Below, one piece after another: positions 1 to 12,755 of a DNA stretch of 64,000 nucleotides. The notes beneath the pieces are model-generated. The model ran no database searches. It was not told the origin of the DNA and saw only the letters and a program-made list of their open reading frames with translations. A program made the position numbers and the translations under genes. The stretch comes from Lepturacanthus savala (taxonomy: Eukaryota > Chordata > Actinopteri > Scombriformes > Trichiuridae). Position 1 is the first letter of the stretch, and the number at the start of each line of letters is the position of its first letter. The DNA is taken from contig CM060464.1 in the NCBI GenBank assembly GCA_030544235.1, positions 30,344,152 through 30,408,151 on the forward strand, read 5' to 3'.

Positions 1-1254
1 GAGCATAAACCTGATAACCTCTGATATGACCTGCTGATATTCTGTATATTTAATATTTTATGTACATCAAATGTTCATATTTTATCAATTTGTAAGGCAT
101 TCCCTATAACAGCATAGAGAACTTATAAAATATCATATGAGTAAAGAACTATTTATTTATGATACTATTTTATGGTGCTAGATAGTAAATAAAAGAATAT
201 CTGAATGTTTTGGCATTAACGATTTGTCGATGGCCCATAGGACCAAAACTTTACGCTTAGAATCAAATTTTTGCAATTAAAGGACAGCGTTTGAGTATCT
301 ATATGGGTATATAATACTTTTAACTAATATATAGTTAAAAAATAAATTAAAGTTAGATTACTTGAGAAAAATCTTTACTACTTGCCTCGTTTAAAAAGGT
401 TTGTACACGTTTGAACCCTCTTATCCTTTTTAGAGGCTGAAGAGCAGAAGTTGCCGTGAACAGACACTGGCCCTTTGAAACATCAATGGCAAGAATGCGA
501 CACATCCAACGCAGAGTACACACACGCTGCTTTGAGTCAGCCTCACACACTCACAGCCGACTGGACACACACACACACACATGCACACATGTACCTGCAC
601 ACACATATACACCCCACATTGTCATTAATTCCCATTTCTCAGATTAGTCAATGTTTGTTCTCACTCTCTCTCCCACACACAGGCAAAAAACCTCCCAGAA
701 AACAAAGTATTTTCTTAATGTACACACACATGCACAGACACGACTTACATACTGCCGGCTACTCACACACATATTTTACATGAACTCACACACTCTTAGC
801 CAACATAGTAATGTCCAGGTTACACCCATGCACTCTCACGCCACACAAACTGTCTGCTATCTGAACACTCCCACATCAGAGGTCAAACAAAAACAATTAC
901 AGTTGTTAATACATAAGTAAAAAGTTAGTGAAACCTTTTCTAGTGTAAGTTAGTGACACTTTCCATTTAAAGAGCAAAACACTCAGCCCAGATCTGTACA
1001 ACTACAGTAAAAGCATCTTCTCAGGCTCTTAGTTTTTTTTTTCTCCAAAAGTCTACAAACAGCACTTTGGAAAACATTAAAGAAAATACTGTATATTAGA
1101 CAAATAAATCTAACATAGCACATATGGAAGAAGAGGGGTGAAGGTTGTTGAAGGAGGGGTAGGGAGGAGAAGAAGAAGACCTGGGGAAGGAAAGAGAAGA
1201 TGCAGGATCTGTGTAGGGAATTTTTCATGCAAGAAGATTATACCCTTGTTGTCT
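1..1254. other. Intergenic DNA, CA-rich patch
   Basis: No gene or classified repeat was recognised. About 520-870 is rich in interrupted CA dinucleotides, which produces several overlapping His/Thr-rich open frames with no coding character. About 1120-1210 is purine-rich. Confidence 0.5.
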
Positions 1255-1262
1255 GTCTAGAG

Positions 1263-1405
1263 TAGGGGTCACCAACCCCTCGTCCTAGAGAGCTGCTGTG
1301 GGTGCAGGTTTTTGCTCCAACTAAGCAGTTACACACCTGATTCTATTAACAAACTGTTAGAGCTTTTGCTATGTACCTCTCTAGGAACAGGGTTGGTGAC
1401 CCCGG
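1263..1405. mobile_element. Short hAT-type MITE with perfect 8-bp target duplication
   Basis: A 143-bp element with inverted ends: the left end reads GGGGTCACCAACCC and the right end reads GGGTTGGTGACCCC, extended inward by CCTAGAGAG/CTCTCTAGG. It is flanked on both sides by the identical octamer GTCTAGAG (1255-1262 and 1406-1413), the 8-bp duplication made by hAT transposases. It has no coding capacity, so it must have been mobilised in trans. A related but diverged copy lies at 11327-11473. Confidence 0.85.
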
Positions 1406-1814
1406 GTCTAGAGAAACATTGCCTTCCTTTTTTGTACCATGTTGACAAGCCTTTAAGAACTAACTCTCTTCTCAGGTAGAACCTCGACTGTGATGTGGAT
1501 GAGGTACTATGCCCAGATTCAGCTCACATAATAAATTATGTGAACATATATTTAATTATATATTAATTAACTATTATATTATTTAAACACAATCTACAAT
1601 ATCTATCTTCTAAAATGCAACCCGGGAAATAGGTATCATTAGAAAAGTAGAAATGTTAAATGTGTGCTTGAGCACAGCAGTGTGTATTTGATTCAATCAG
1701 ATCATATGAAACAAGTTTGCCATTAGGTTATAAATTATTATTATTATTAGTTTTGAGGAAATAGTTTTACTTTGCTCTGCTACATGTGTGTGTGATTGTG
1801 TGAATTGTGTTTAG

Positions 1815-2215
1815 GTGCTAGACCTCCCTTAACATCAAAGGGTACTCTGCAGAGAGGGTGGACAGTTTCAAATGCCTTGGTGTCCACATCACTAAGGGCC
1901 TGAACTGGAGGCTGCGAGCTGACTCAGTGGTGAGGAAGACAGACACTGTTTTACCTTAGAGGCTTGAGGAAATGCTGGGTATCTTCTCAAATACTAAGAA
2001 AGATTTACTTCTGCACCATCAAGTATGAAAAGCAGGACTGTGAGGTCCTGCAAAATGTAGTGGGATCCAACATGTGTAAAAGACAATTATATTAAAAGAC
2101 AATTACAGACAGAATCATTAAGGATCCAAACCCTAGTTCATATTTCTGTTCCCCTGCTGCTGTCAGGAAGAAGGTACCAGACACACCAGCATTGAGAGTC
2201 AAGAGCTTCTACCCT
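1815..2215 (+). mobile_element. Degenerate LINE fragment (reverse transcriptase C-terminal region)
   Basis: From 1858 the frame reads VDSFKCLGVHITKGLNWRL, the motif found near the C-terminus of many non-LTR reverse transcriptases in fish (consensus of the type FKYLGVHIT..L.W). A stop follows at about codon 34, and later stretches match in other frames; 2130-2215 reads SPAAVRKKVPDTPALR, similar to the CPSGRRYR..R region at the end of such proteins. It is a broken 5'-truncated copy. I cannot assign the clade firmly; Rex1/CR1-like is most likely. Confidence 0.6.
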
Positions 2216-3559
2216 TAGAAAACTACCAGTTTCATGATAAATCTTAAAGCACATAGCCCAACATGTTTTTGCTTTAGCGTGTGATCACAACAGTTGGCCA
2301 AATATAACAAAGTCAAAGCTTTTAAGCTCCATCTGGGATTTAATCTCCACTTCAACCAGTGTTGATGCCTTGCTCAGCGAGACTCATAGGATCAGTGTTT
2401 CAACTCACCAAAGGAGAGCTGTTGTTACTACATCTTTACATGATGGAGGTAATAAGAGCAGTAAGATGTTTTAATGAGGCTGGTTTAATAGTTCTAGTTT
2501 CAATTCTCATGGCAGCCCTAGATTCACTAAAAAACAGCTACTGGATTTAATAAGATTAAAAAATCTTGGTAACAGCTAATAAGAGTCGGTTTATAGAGAC
2601 AAAAGACTCTTTTTACAAGAGGACAGCCTTTTGGATTCTCAGTCCAACTCAGTCCCTGGACAAGTAATGAAAAGTTTTTAAAGTAAAAAGTAGCCAGCTG
2701 CAGCCTCTTAATAAATCCACAGTTAAAATAATGCTCTTTTATCAAAACTAGAGTAGTCAAACATAAAAATATATGCTTTATAGCAATAATGAACTTTAAT
2801 TCAATAATGCAATTCAATTTCAACCAATAAAGAACTGTCTGCAGGGCAAGAGATGAAGAATATTGATAGAGGAGGCAATTCATGGTGAAGATTCACCTCA
2901 AAATTATATTGAGTTGACTCTCCTGCAGATGCTAATGTTTGTAGTTAGATGTGATTCAAGGCAGTGAGTCATAAATCAATGAAGTGAAACACAATTGGAC
3001 TCTGTATAATTTTCAAAAACTTTTTTTAAAAATAATTCTTTCTACCTAAAGCTCATCTTGGTATACAGGAGCAGCACATTGTACATACTCAACAGGCAAT
3101 AACACAACTTCACTACAACCTGGACCGGACACCTTTTAAGTGTCATCTCACTCATCACATCATCAATTCTCAGCAAAGTTGTTGGATGTTGGAGCTCTAG
3201 TTTAAAAATTAAAATGTCTTTTTCAAAAATTGCCATGACAACAAGGAAAGATTAGAGAACATTTTACATTTAAGGATGAGTGGAAATGAAATGGTATAAA
3301 CACAGGTATACATGTATATAGGTAAAAGAATGTGTCAATTCTCCCAGTTCTGTCATTTCTGGAGTTTCTGTGACTTACATTGACCATCCATTACCATAAT
3401 GCCGCCCTACTGCACCTCTGCTTTAGGGCCAATAATAAATTTGGAAACAACTAAACTTTTTTTTTTTTTTATGGTCTTTCTGACCATCTATTGCTTATAA
3501 ATCTGCCCCCAGTTACATGCTCACACAAGCACAAGCACACCTGGTCACATCTGGTTTTA
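2216..3559. other. Intergenic, nothing recognised
   Basis: AT-rich DNA with poly-T runs (about 3459-3472). The open frames on the minus strand (2527-2883, 3042-3236) have no recognisable domain or biased composition and look like chance frames. Confidence 0.5.
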
Positions 3560-4540
3560 ACTTATAGGATTGAGATCCCTAAAAGGTTTTCAACTGGTTC
3601 AAATTGCAGCGGCTCTTTTACTAACAGGAACTAATAGAAGAGAGCACATCAGCCCCATACTCCAAGTCCTTCATTGGCTTTCCGTTGAGTTTGGAATTAA
3701 ATTTAAAATCCTACTTCTGACTTACAAATCCATTTATGGTATGGGCCCCTCTTATCTTAAAGATGCTCTGGTCCCGTACCATCCAAACAGAACAATTTGC
3801 TCTCAGAATGCAGGTCTACTGGTAGTTCCATGGGTCCATAAAAGTACAGTAGGAGCTAGAGCCTTTAGTTACCAAGCCCCTGTTTTATGGAACCAACTCC
3901 CAACTAATATTAAAGAGGCCGACACAGTCTGTGCATTTAAGGTTAGACTGAAAACATTTCTGTTCCAAAAGGCCTATGGTCAGGGTAGCTAAAGGTAGAC
4001 TTAAACCCACAGTTCAGTCTATGAGAGTCATCTCTTTCTGGTACCATGTACCACTGTCTGTCATCAGTATCTAGTTTATACTTGGTCTTTTTATCACTAT
4101 TCACCCGTAGTCCCTCTCCCCACTCCACCCAACTGCCCACAGTTCAACCACATGAGGCCCAATGATGACGACTCCTGATGTGACTCATGGAGGCCCCCTG
4201 ATGAACCTACTCCTTCACCTGCCTGGTTGGATCCACCCTTCTACCCCCACCCTACAGCATCTCTACAGACTGAAACATTTTTACAGACTAATCCACCATC
4301 ATAAGATGGATGTCTGTCAGTCCTGGTTCATCTATAGCCTGTCCATCCATGGGAGTGGATCTCTCCTTCACTGTGGTTCTCCCTGAGGTTTCTTCTTTCC
4401 CACTGGGTTTTGGAGTTCTTCCTTGCAAAAAAGGAGGGTCTAAGGACGGGGGATGTCACTTTGGACTGAATTTTGTGAAGCACTTTGAGACAACTGTGTT
4501 TTGACATTGGGCTATATAAATAAAAGGGAATTGAATTGAA
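3560..4540 (+). mobile_element. L2-type LINE, 3' end
   Basis: The open frame 3561-3992 (about 143 codons) is the C-terminal part of an L2-clade reverse transcriptase: it contains LLTGTNRREHISPILQVLHW, then KILLLTYKSIYGMGPSYL, then GARAFSYQAPVLWNQLP and FKVRLKTFLFQKAY, in the order usual for fish L2. After the TAA stop, a 3' untranslated region of about 550 bp follows, ending with GCACTTTGAGACAAC, then GGGCTATATAAATAAA and a TTGAATTGAA tail (4531-4540), the L2 3' recognition end. The element is strongly 5'-truncated, as expected from incomplete target-primed reverse transcription. The remaining frame is open but cannot encode a working protein. Confidence 0.88.
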
Positions 4541-5911
4541 TGTATGTGCAACTCTACAGTTTGGGCAATGTGTAAGCATGCATGTATTTATCCTCCGATT
4601 CAATATTCCTTGTAGGCTCAGCACAAGCAGCACAATTCGTCTCACGTTCCTCCCCTCTGACAGCCATGACAAAGCAAACAGCAGCAAATGGATCAGTAGC
4701 GCTGCTGTCCACCTGCTGCAGGGCGTGTTCTGTTGACTAAAGAGCTAATATCTGAGAAACTCTTGATTTTGATTGTGTGTGCATCACTGTCATACACAGC
4801 AACAATAAAAGCCCTGTGAACCATTCAAATGACGCCCTCATGGAGTCATGGATTGGAGATTTTCCTCATGCATAAATATACAATCAAAAGGACTGCAAGA
4901 CCCAAGGACACCTAGCTCCCTGTACATTAATGTATTCTATAAGAGCTGGCATCGCATCTATTAATCCTCTGATTTACAGCTTTTCTATCTTGTGACCCCT
5001 AAAATAATAAACACTCAAAGGCTTTTTTACTTGATTAGGGCAAAGGAAAAGGGTTGAAAATATCCCTTATTGCATCGAGAAAACTCATCATCACAAGGTT
5101 CATAAACAAAGCAAATAAGGGATTTGGATTTTAGATGTACTTCGTGAGGTTATGTAACTCTTAAAAATTGATTTGAACATCATTACCACTTAAGCAAATA
5201 AATTTAGAAAGTTTTGATTAATGTCTCTCATTGAACCATGAATAAACTTAAACTGAACTCAACTTGAAGTCACCTATACACAGGTAGAAATACTTGCTCA
5301 CTGTGATTTTTGATGTGATTTGTGAAAGCCATCTGATGGAACGTGAAAAGGACAGTGATCTGCCCTAGTGTGAATGCTACAGACAGAAAGATGAAGATTC
5401 TAATTCAGTAACAAGATTAATAACTATTAAAAATTATTGATTATTAAAAACACACACAAACTAAATATATATTTTAAACTAAAATTAAGAATCTAATAAT
5501 ATAATATGAAAATGTTCAGCAAAGATAATGAATACTATATGTCATAGGGACATTTTGGCTGATTACTGCTCTGCTGAAAAATATTCCAATTAGGGAATGA
5601 GGAAGAAATCCTGCATCATCTTTGATTTTACATGATTTGTACTGAATCTAACTGGAGGAAAAAATAAATTATTTATCTACACAACATCTTACACATCATC
5701 TCTTTCAATCTTAAATGTGGTTAACAAGATCCCAATGGATTCATTCTTTCAATATTTGTTCTGCAACAAATGTAAGCACCACTGAGCGATTGAAATGGTA
5801 TCTATAATGACAAGGATGCTTAGGATGCTAAGGATGATGGTTCTGGATCTGGACAATCAGGTATGAGTGCAGGCAAACTACAATGAATCAGATTTTCTTC
5901 TTGAAGTACAC
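4541..5911. other. Intergenic, nothing recognised
   Basis: AT-rich DNA without recognisable exons, RNA genes or classified repeats. Confidence 0.45.
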
Positions 5912-6263
5912 TTAAAGGTACATTGTGTAGTTTCTGGTGGCATCTAAAGGTGAGGTTGTAGATTGCGAAAAACCGATTACCCCAAGCATATAGGAAAACC
6001 TATGGGGGCCATGGAAAACATGAAAGGCCGTTTCTGGAACCATTGTTTGGTTTCTCCATTCTGAGCTACTGTAGAAACATGGTGATGCTTCATGGAGGGA
6101 GACCTGCTCCATGTAGTCAAAAATAGTTCAATCTAAGTAATAAAAACAAAAATCTTATTTTGATTGAATTATATAGTAATTAATCATACATATTAATATT
6201 ATATTCCATTTCTGCCAAGTCTGTTCCCCTAGATGCTGCTAAATGTTACACACTGTACCTATA
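5912..6263 (+). mobile_element. Percomorph MITE, TTAAAGGTACA ends, complete copy
   Basis: Begins TTAAAGGTACATTGTGTAG and ends ACACACTGTACCTATAA, so the ends are inverted repeats. Internal landmarks are TTTCTGGTGGCATCTA near the left end, GAGCTACTGTAGAAACATGG in the middle and CTGCCAAGTCTGTTCC near the right end. I recognise this combination from a very common non-autonomous repeat of percomorph genomes. A second copy in opposite orientation is at 25281-25634. No coding capacity. Confidence 0.8.
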
Positions 6264-7109
6264 AGATGAAATCTAAATTACTAAGAAGGAATACACCTGT
6301 AGTGCAAGAATACAACAAAAGCAAAGACCAGTAGAGTAACAGGACTAAATGAAAGCAGCCTTTTACCTAGCATTTTAAATAGTTACCATGAGCTCTGACA
6401 TGTATTGCAATAAACACAGATTGATGGGCATTATATGCACAGTCGGAAATGCATCTTTGACCATTCAGACTGTTCGGGTGAAACTCCCATTTTATAAAAA
6501 AAAGCAATCCAGAAACAACGTGTAATGACTCTGATGAAGGATGAATATGGTAAGTGTTTTTCTCAATGTCTCTGCTGGAGGTTGAATCCATTTTCTGCCT
6601 TTCTGTGTGTTTGTTCTTGGCTCATTTGTTCCATTTCTCACTCCCTCTCGGTGTCCCGTCATCCCACCCTCCCGCGTTCCTCCTTCCCACCTTGAACTGC
6701 CGTTTTTATGATCCTCCTGATGCCATAATGTTACCATCTTTTTCAGGAGGTTAGGAATGAGCACTGCCCTTGGACATTAGGTCAATGTACCACAGAGCAG
6801 TTGGACATTTGGTCATGTTATAAATAGAGTTCTGGTCTTTAACCATGACCCTCACCCTACATACCTTGACCCTATCGTACTTTAAACCTTATATAGAATA
6901 TCTTATTTTGGGGAATCCAAAATGTAAGTTGATTTAGCCGATACTTTACTATTGACCTGCTTTCATACGGAACTGAGATACTGACTAGATTCAATGCAAG
7001 AAATAGTGTAATCATAAAGAAAAGGGTGGATAGTGATGGTTCAAGGTGTTTAATTATAGAGGGATTGATTTGTATCTTGTTACGTCCCAATGAGTTTTTC
7101 CCATAGTAT
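6264..7109. other. Intergenic, nothing recognised
   Basis: Open frames around 6367-6764 overlap on both strands and show no known domain. No repeat or RNA gene recognised. Confidence 0.45.
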
Positions 7110-7830
7110 GTAAAGATGGACGTAACAAGGCCACAGTTACCAATCTGCAGGAGCTTTTCTGTTTAGAGCCAAGAGCATGGCTGTTGCCTTTATGCTCTGG
7201 ACACCTGCTACCTGCTCAAGCTAATGTTGGCTTACTGGGAACACAATGTGGTGCAGAATTGGACTAACATTAGCTATGTTAGCTAAATTGTGTTTACAGG
7301 GCAGGTAACTTGAGTTACAATAATCTTACTGATATATTGTGACAATCAACCTTTTTCATTGCCATGAAATAATAAGTAAACGGATATTACCACTGTTCTG
7401 GATGTGTTCATTTTCACTAAATGGAACAGAACTCTACTTCCTATCAAGGTAACACCTGTGTTTACCTGCCATTTCATGTCAATATAGCTGCCATGAAAAA
7501 AAGGTCTATAGTCTGACTCACTGTGAGTCCCGGAGCCAGAGAAAGCAGCAGGCGAGCCAACTGTCAATCACAGCCATCAATCAACACCCACACAGCAGAC
7601 AACTACGATAAGGCTTCACATCTTATTAACAGAGCAATTATTCCAAAATGACCAGCACCACACTTTATTGAGCTCCTGAATTAAGCAATCAAATACAATA
7701 AGGAATTGTTGAAAAAAAGTATTGTGTATTTTGAATGGGAGTCATTTGGAGCCAGCATCTAGTGGTCACCAGTGGTATTTTTAGGTACAGGCTTCTGTCT
7801 CAGTCGGGGCTTTAAAAATGCACAACACTT
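7110..7830 (+). repeat. Interspersed repeat, partner of 15470-16440 in inverted orientation
   Basis: The stretch contains ATGCTCTGG, CTGGGAACAC, TGTCAATCACAGCCATCAAT, CTTATTAACAGAGCAATTAT and GGAGCCAGCATCTAGTGG. The reverse complement of each, diverged but in the same order, is found at 15470-16440. This is an old dispersed fish repeat with no coding capacity. Its ends are not sharp enough to define. Confidence 0.7.
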
Positions 7831-8095
7831 GTTAGTATTATTTTAAAAAGCAACTCAAGAAATTTCCCCTGTGTATGTTTGTTTCACGGCAGCTGGAAAA
7901 TCTCTGTGTGCCATAATAGGGATGGCACTAAAGGAAAAAAATGCACCCTGTCCTCTTTTTTTCTCCCTCCACAATATGATTTGTGTGTGTGTCTGTATCT
8001 GCTAGATCTGTGTTTGTATTAGGTGGGAGCAGAGTGTGTCTGTGTGACTGCTGAGGAACACGGAGTGACACAAACCATAAACCATTAGAATTTAA
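7831..8095. other. Intergenic, nothing recognised
   Basis: No feature seen. Confidence 0.4.
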
Positions 8096-8690
8096 ACGAG
8101 TGACAATGAAAGATTGAGTGAAGAACAGAGCGAAAGACGCACATAAAAAAGAGATGGAGGGTGAAGATGAAGAAGAAAGAGAGGAAGCAAGAGATGACTG
8201 GGAGAAATGACCATTTTTTTTTTTATTTTAAGAGATTTTAAGAGATTTTACTTTATTTTTAAGATTTTAAATGTTATCCAAGCTACGATCATTGCAATAA
8301 AGCACATATCCCAATTTAAGGAATGGAGAAACAGATAGGCAATGCAAGGATGTATTAACATGAGAAAATTGCAGCATGGTTACACAGTAAATGTATCTCT
8401 TTGATCTATACTGGTTATTTCATGGACTTGGTGCTGAGGCTTTACACACAATGCAAATTAAGTTAATTAGATTACGCATGATGCAAAAAAACAGAGACAG
8501 AGAGAAGCAGAAATGAAAGGGGTTAGAGGAAACAGCAAGCAAGAAGGGTGAAAATAAGAGGAGAGAAAGGATTTCAGATGGGCAGCATGCAAGAGAGAAG
8601 TAAAAGAGAAGGAAAGAGCAGAGAGAGAGAAAACAGAGCAGCGGCAGTGAGAACAAGCGAGTAAAAGCTGGATAAAGAGAGAGAGTGTCG
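8096..8690. repeat. Purine-biased simple-sequence region
   Basis: Two purine-rich blocks (8096-8212 and about 8480-8690, GA/AAG motifs) surround an AT-rich stretch with a short direct repeat of AAGAGATTTT near 8230-8250. The long minus-strand Ser/Leu/Phe-rich open frames here are translations of this tract and not genes. Confidence 0.6.
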
Positions 8691-8693
8691 AGT

Positions 8694-8795
8694 CATGTGA
8701 TGGAGCAGCACGTGTCGGCCAGCAGTGTGGACTCTCTCTCTCTCTCATCGCTCTCATTCCTTCCACTCAGATACGAGAGGTCCTCTCAGCCAATC
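8694..8795. promoter_or_regulatory. Candidate regulatory cluster: E-boxes and CCAAT
   Basis: TCATGTGA (8694-8701), CACGTG (8709-8714) and CCAAT (8790-8794) occur within 100 bp, next to a CT-repeat. No exon starts nearby, so a promoter is not demonstrated. Weak, composition-based call. Confidence 0.2.
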
Positions 8796-8829
8796 AGGAT
8801 GCAGTGTCACTCTACCACACCGCCGATCT

Positions 8830-10856
8830 GTCTCCACCGCTCTCTCTCCTTCTCTGTGTGACTGTCGCTCTCTCAGCTGACTGTATGACCTGCCAACACT
8901 CTCTCATTCTCTCTCTCTGTCTCATCCATCTCTCTCCTTCTGAATGTCACGATCAGAATCTGAATTATAGGCCAAGTACCAGAATATTTAACCCTTTAAC
9001 ATGCACTTTCTTTCTAACTTGCCCTTTAAGCACCTTAAAGATTTGACAGTTGAGTTGGAATAGTGTTTGATTGCACAGCATGAGTTTATAGTCCCATTGC
9101 TCAGGCTATACTGAGATTTAGAGTAAATTCTACAGCATGAACTCTTAATAATGAAAAGGTGTAATTTGTTGTGTTTTAGGTGTAGTAATACTCAAAAAAA
9201 CATGAAAATCTGGGAATCAAACACAGTCTATACATACCCACACTGAGAAAACGTTAATTTCTTAAAATCACCTGAAATTACCTCTATTAATGTCTATGCA
9301 TGGCTATAAACAACATTTTTCTTTACATAGCCTTTTTTGCTAATATTGCCCCAGAACAAATATGGAAATGTGTGTTATTTGTCCCCTTTAAACTTATGTT
9401 AAAAAATAAATGGGTATTATGTGTATTTTATTGTACATTGTGTACATACACTGTAGGGTTTTTGCCAATTCATTCACTACCTTTCATTTCCCATCTCACG
9501 GCATTATAACTAACTCTCTCTAAATCTGGATTGATATTTCGCTCCGTTTCCATCTGTCTCTCTTTCGGATGTGTAGTGGATAAAAAGCTCACACAGACTC
9601 GTACACACGAGGATGACTGGGTTAAATACAATGCATGTTAAGCCTCGGCCTCAGCATGTGGCAGATGGAAGGAAAGAGAGCGTGAGTGAGAGACAGTGAG
9701 ATAAATGCAGGTATTTTTTGTGGATCATCTGAGGCCTTAATTGTGTATGAGCATGCAACGTATGCAATTTGTGTCAATCTGTAGCCTTTTGTGTATTTAT
9801 TCATCTGTGTTTCTGTGTATGTTTCAACCATACACCTGAAAATGTGTGTGAATGAATGTCGAACACCTATGTGAGTGCAAATGCATATGTCCTTATTGTT
9901 CTGGACATTGTTGATCAAACTGGGTTGATCAATGCACACATAAAATTGATTTACTACATCATGTTATGCGAGCAAACATGATGTAATGTGTGTGTGTGTC
10001 TGTGTGTGCGTGTGTGTTGGTTGACAGATGTGTGTAGTGTAATCATTATATTGAATGTAAATTTTACACTAGGGAAACACCATTAGCATCAACAGAGCTA
10101 ATGAGTCCTGCATAGCTAAGAGTCTGCTGTGTTTTTGGCTAAATAGCAGATGTCCAGCTGTAATTCACATTTTAAAGAAAAGAATAGAAACCCCAGAAAT
10201 ACTTTAAATGTCTTATTAATTTGTAATTAATTATTAATTTAACAATGAAACAAAAATAAAGCCTTAGAGTTAGATAACAACTCATCATCCCTGCCTTCAT
10301 CTGAACAACTTCTATCATTAAGCAAATATTTTTAAAAAAATGAAGGACGGAGAAGGTGCAAGTGTAGAATAAGCAGCAGATGCCATGTTGACATCTGTGT
10401 AGACAGCTCATGGTTTACAGCACCAAGCTCACTGTTAATCTATTTGCATTAAACAGGGCTTCTGGCCTTCAAATGGAGCCTTGGGTTAGAGTCTTGCTGC
10501 TGACATGTTTATTTATTTACTGATTTATTTATTCCTTCATTTATCTCAGTCATAAATCTCAGTCAGTTTCTCCTTAAGTTGAACCGATATGTATGAATAT
10601 ACAGACAAAGCAAAGATACAGGGGCACATACTGCGTGAAGATGTAACAGAATAATCAAATCATTACCTGATTAATTAATACTGCTATGTAAAGCTGGATC
10701 TTTCACCATATCCAGATAGCAAATAAGCTCATGTTCACCAAGGTTACTGTGAGAAATCACAATACTTCCAATATGAAATAAAACAGCAACAAAAGTCAAA
10801 ATACAAAATATAGAAAGGTTTCTGCTCATGATAAAAATAATGGGCCTGTGTTTATC
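8830..10856. other. Intergenic, nothing recognised
   Basis: Includes CT-rich sequence (8830-8940) and a short interrupted GT run (9988-10018). No recognisable exon or RNA gene. Confidence 0.45.
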
Positions 10857-10860
10857 AGGT

Positions 10861-10981
10861 GTCTGGATGGCCAAGTGGTCTAAAGCACCAGACTCAGGGT
10901 CTCAAGGTTATCCCTTCCTTAACTGATGCTGAGGAATCTGGTCTCCAAATAGAGGCGTCGGTTTTAAGACCAGTCCTGACA
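10861..10981 (+). pseudogene. tRNA-Leu pseudogene
   Basis: Starts GTCTGGATGGCCAAGTGGTC, a close match to the acceptor arm and A box of the tRNA-Leu at 13276, and ends with the 3' acceptor strand TCCTGAC. The anticodon region is distorted by extra bases (ACTCAGGGTCTCAAGG). The B box is changed to GGTTTTAAGAC, and the acceptor stem has a T:A disruption (GTCTGGA against TCCTGAC). It is about 121 nt long against 109 for the intact copy. Not expected to give a functional tRNA. Confidence 0.75.
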
Positions 10982-11326
10982 GCTGCTTCTCTTGACCCAC
11001 TTACAAATTTGATTGCAGTGGCTGCTTTTAAGACAACCTTGGCCCTTCCTGCTTAACTTTGAGGAGCTTTTCTCATCCCTTAATCTACTAACAGTCAATT
11101 TCTGTTTTCACAAAATTAACACATTTAAAGGACACATCATTACTACCAAATTTGGTCCATCAGGAGCCATCTCTCCTACATTCTATTACATGGGACTTGA
11201 ATATGGCCTTGGTTTCTTGAAATTTGCTCATTAATTCTTGATTCTCACACAAAATATGTTACAATATTGAACTGAGTTTTTATTAAAAAAAAACAAAAAA
11301 AAAACAAAAAACATCAAAATCTAGAC

Positions 11327-11473
11327 CAGGGGTGGGCAACCCTGGTCCTGGAAAGCCACTGCAGGTTTTAAGAACTCTAAGGGTTCCTTAGTAGAATTAG
11401 GTATGTTACTGCTTGGTTGGAACAAAAACCTGCACCCAGAGTGGCTCTCCAGGACCAGGGTTGCCCACCCTTG
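11327..11473. mobile_element. Short hAT-type MITE, second copy
   Basis: The left end reads CAGGGGTGGGCAACCCTGGT and the right end ACCAGGGTTGCCCACCCTTG, an inverted pair. Flanks ATCTAGAC (11319-11326) and ATCTAATC (11474-11481) agree at 6 of 8 positions, a decayed hAT target duplication. It is the same general kind of element as 1263-1405: CCTGGAAAGCC here against CCTAGAGAGC there. Confidence 0.75.
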
Positions 11474-11481
11474 ATCTAATC

Positions 11482-12130
11482 CATATTATCCAGTCAATTC
11501 TCAGTGTATTTGTATAGAAAATATATGCATATATCTGAGTTTTACTCATCAACAGGCCTTTCGGTATCAAAATCTACATATAGAGTACCCCACTTTGCAC
11601 ATGAAGATCAAACATATATAGACACAAAAATATATGATTCGACTGGAGACAGACTTTCAGTTTTGGACAGAATAAGGTTAACACCATATCATTTGAACCA
11701 TTCCTCTATGTGTCCATATAAAAGACTAAATATATTTTGGTAACCTGTGCAAGGAGTGGGCTACTGTGTGGTCTTCAGGATATTTTTTACATTTAGCTGT
11801 CTTTTTCACATCTGTTATTTATGCATAATTTGGTATTTATCAACTTAGAAGTACCTTTCACATCTGTGTCTCTGCCAACGGCTGCTGAATATGTCAGTGC
11901 TGTTTCACTGGAAACAATTCTTTGTCTCTGAGGATGTTTCTGGTGTGTATTGGGTTTAGACTATCTGGCTTCTACCTTGAGCACAATTGATACAGTCAGT
12001 GTAAGTATAATTTAATAAAAATACAAATTGAATAGGTAAGACTACAGAGCAGGACCAGAGCTTAAACTTGCTAATTTCTGAGCAATGGAATTGTCCCCTG
12101 ATGGAGGCGTGCCTTCAAATATTATTCCTG
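11482..12130. other. Intergenic, nothing recognised
   Basis: No feature seen. Confidence 0.4.
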
Positions 12131-12405
12131 ATATGTCATGTCAATTTAATTTATATAGCCCAAGAAATCCTTTAATGGGGAAAGAAACTTCAGGAAGAGT
12201 AAGAGAGGAGGGCCCCTATTCCATGACAGACAGGCATGCAATAGATAAGGTGTGCACAGGATGGAATACAATACATATAGAACAGGAAACAAGTATGACA
12301 TAACTGAAATATATTGGTTTATGTTGTATGTGGAGGATGAGGTGATGGTGATCAATTGCAACTTTCAGGTTACCTGGTAGTTGGAAGGCTCTGCCTCCCA
12401 TTTTC
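12131..12405 (-). mobile_element. L2-related 3' end, minus strand
   Basis: Read on the minus strand, it ends with GGGCTATATAAATTAAATTG followed by ACATGACAT, the same tail type as 15526-15919. Further in, GGAATAGGGGCCCTCC and the sequence around 12180-12200 correspond to GGAAGAGGGATCCTCC and CTCTTCCTGAGGTTTC of that copy. A third shared block is the GTATGTGGAGGATGAGGTGA run at about 12325. It is a short non-coding 3' fragment. Confidence 0.7.
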
Positions 12406-12755
12406 TATATGAAGAGAATTCTAACTTTTTTTGAAATAAAAAGGGCATCTTCAGTGTTTAAAATATTAAGTAATAACTAGGATGTTTTGTTCTACTTCAT
12501 CCATTTGGGAATTAAATGTGTAATTGTTTTTCTGAACAGCGATAGGTCAGTCAGAGTCAAGCTCAGTGTTTCCTGACAAATGTTAACATCTTGCTGCTGA
12601 CATGTCAGAGTGATTGTTATTTTTTATAGGTATAAGAGAAAATGATGCATACCATCTTACTTCCAGATAAGAAAAAGAAAGAAGATTGATATCTTTAAAC
12701 AGTGCTACTTAATACAAATAAACATTTGTTAGGCAAGAGTGGAAGCACAGAACTT

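Noticed and set aside
3561..3992. 140-codon frame as a host gene
   Set aside because: It is the C-terminus of an L2 reverse transcriptase followed by the L2 3' end and tail; 5'-truncated retrotransposon copy.
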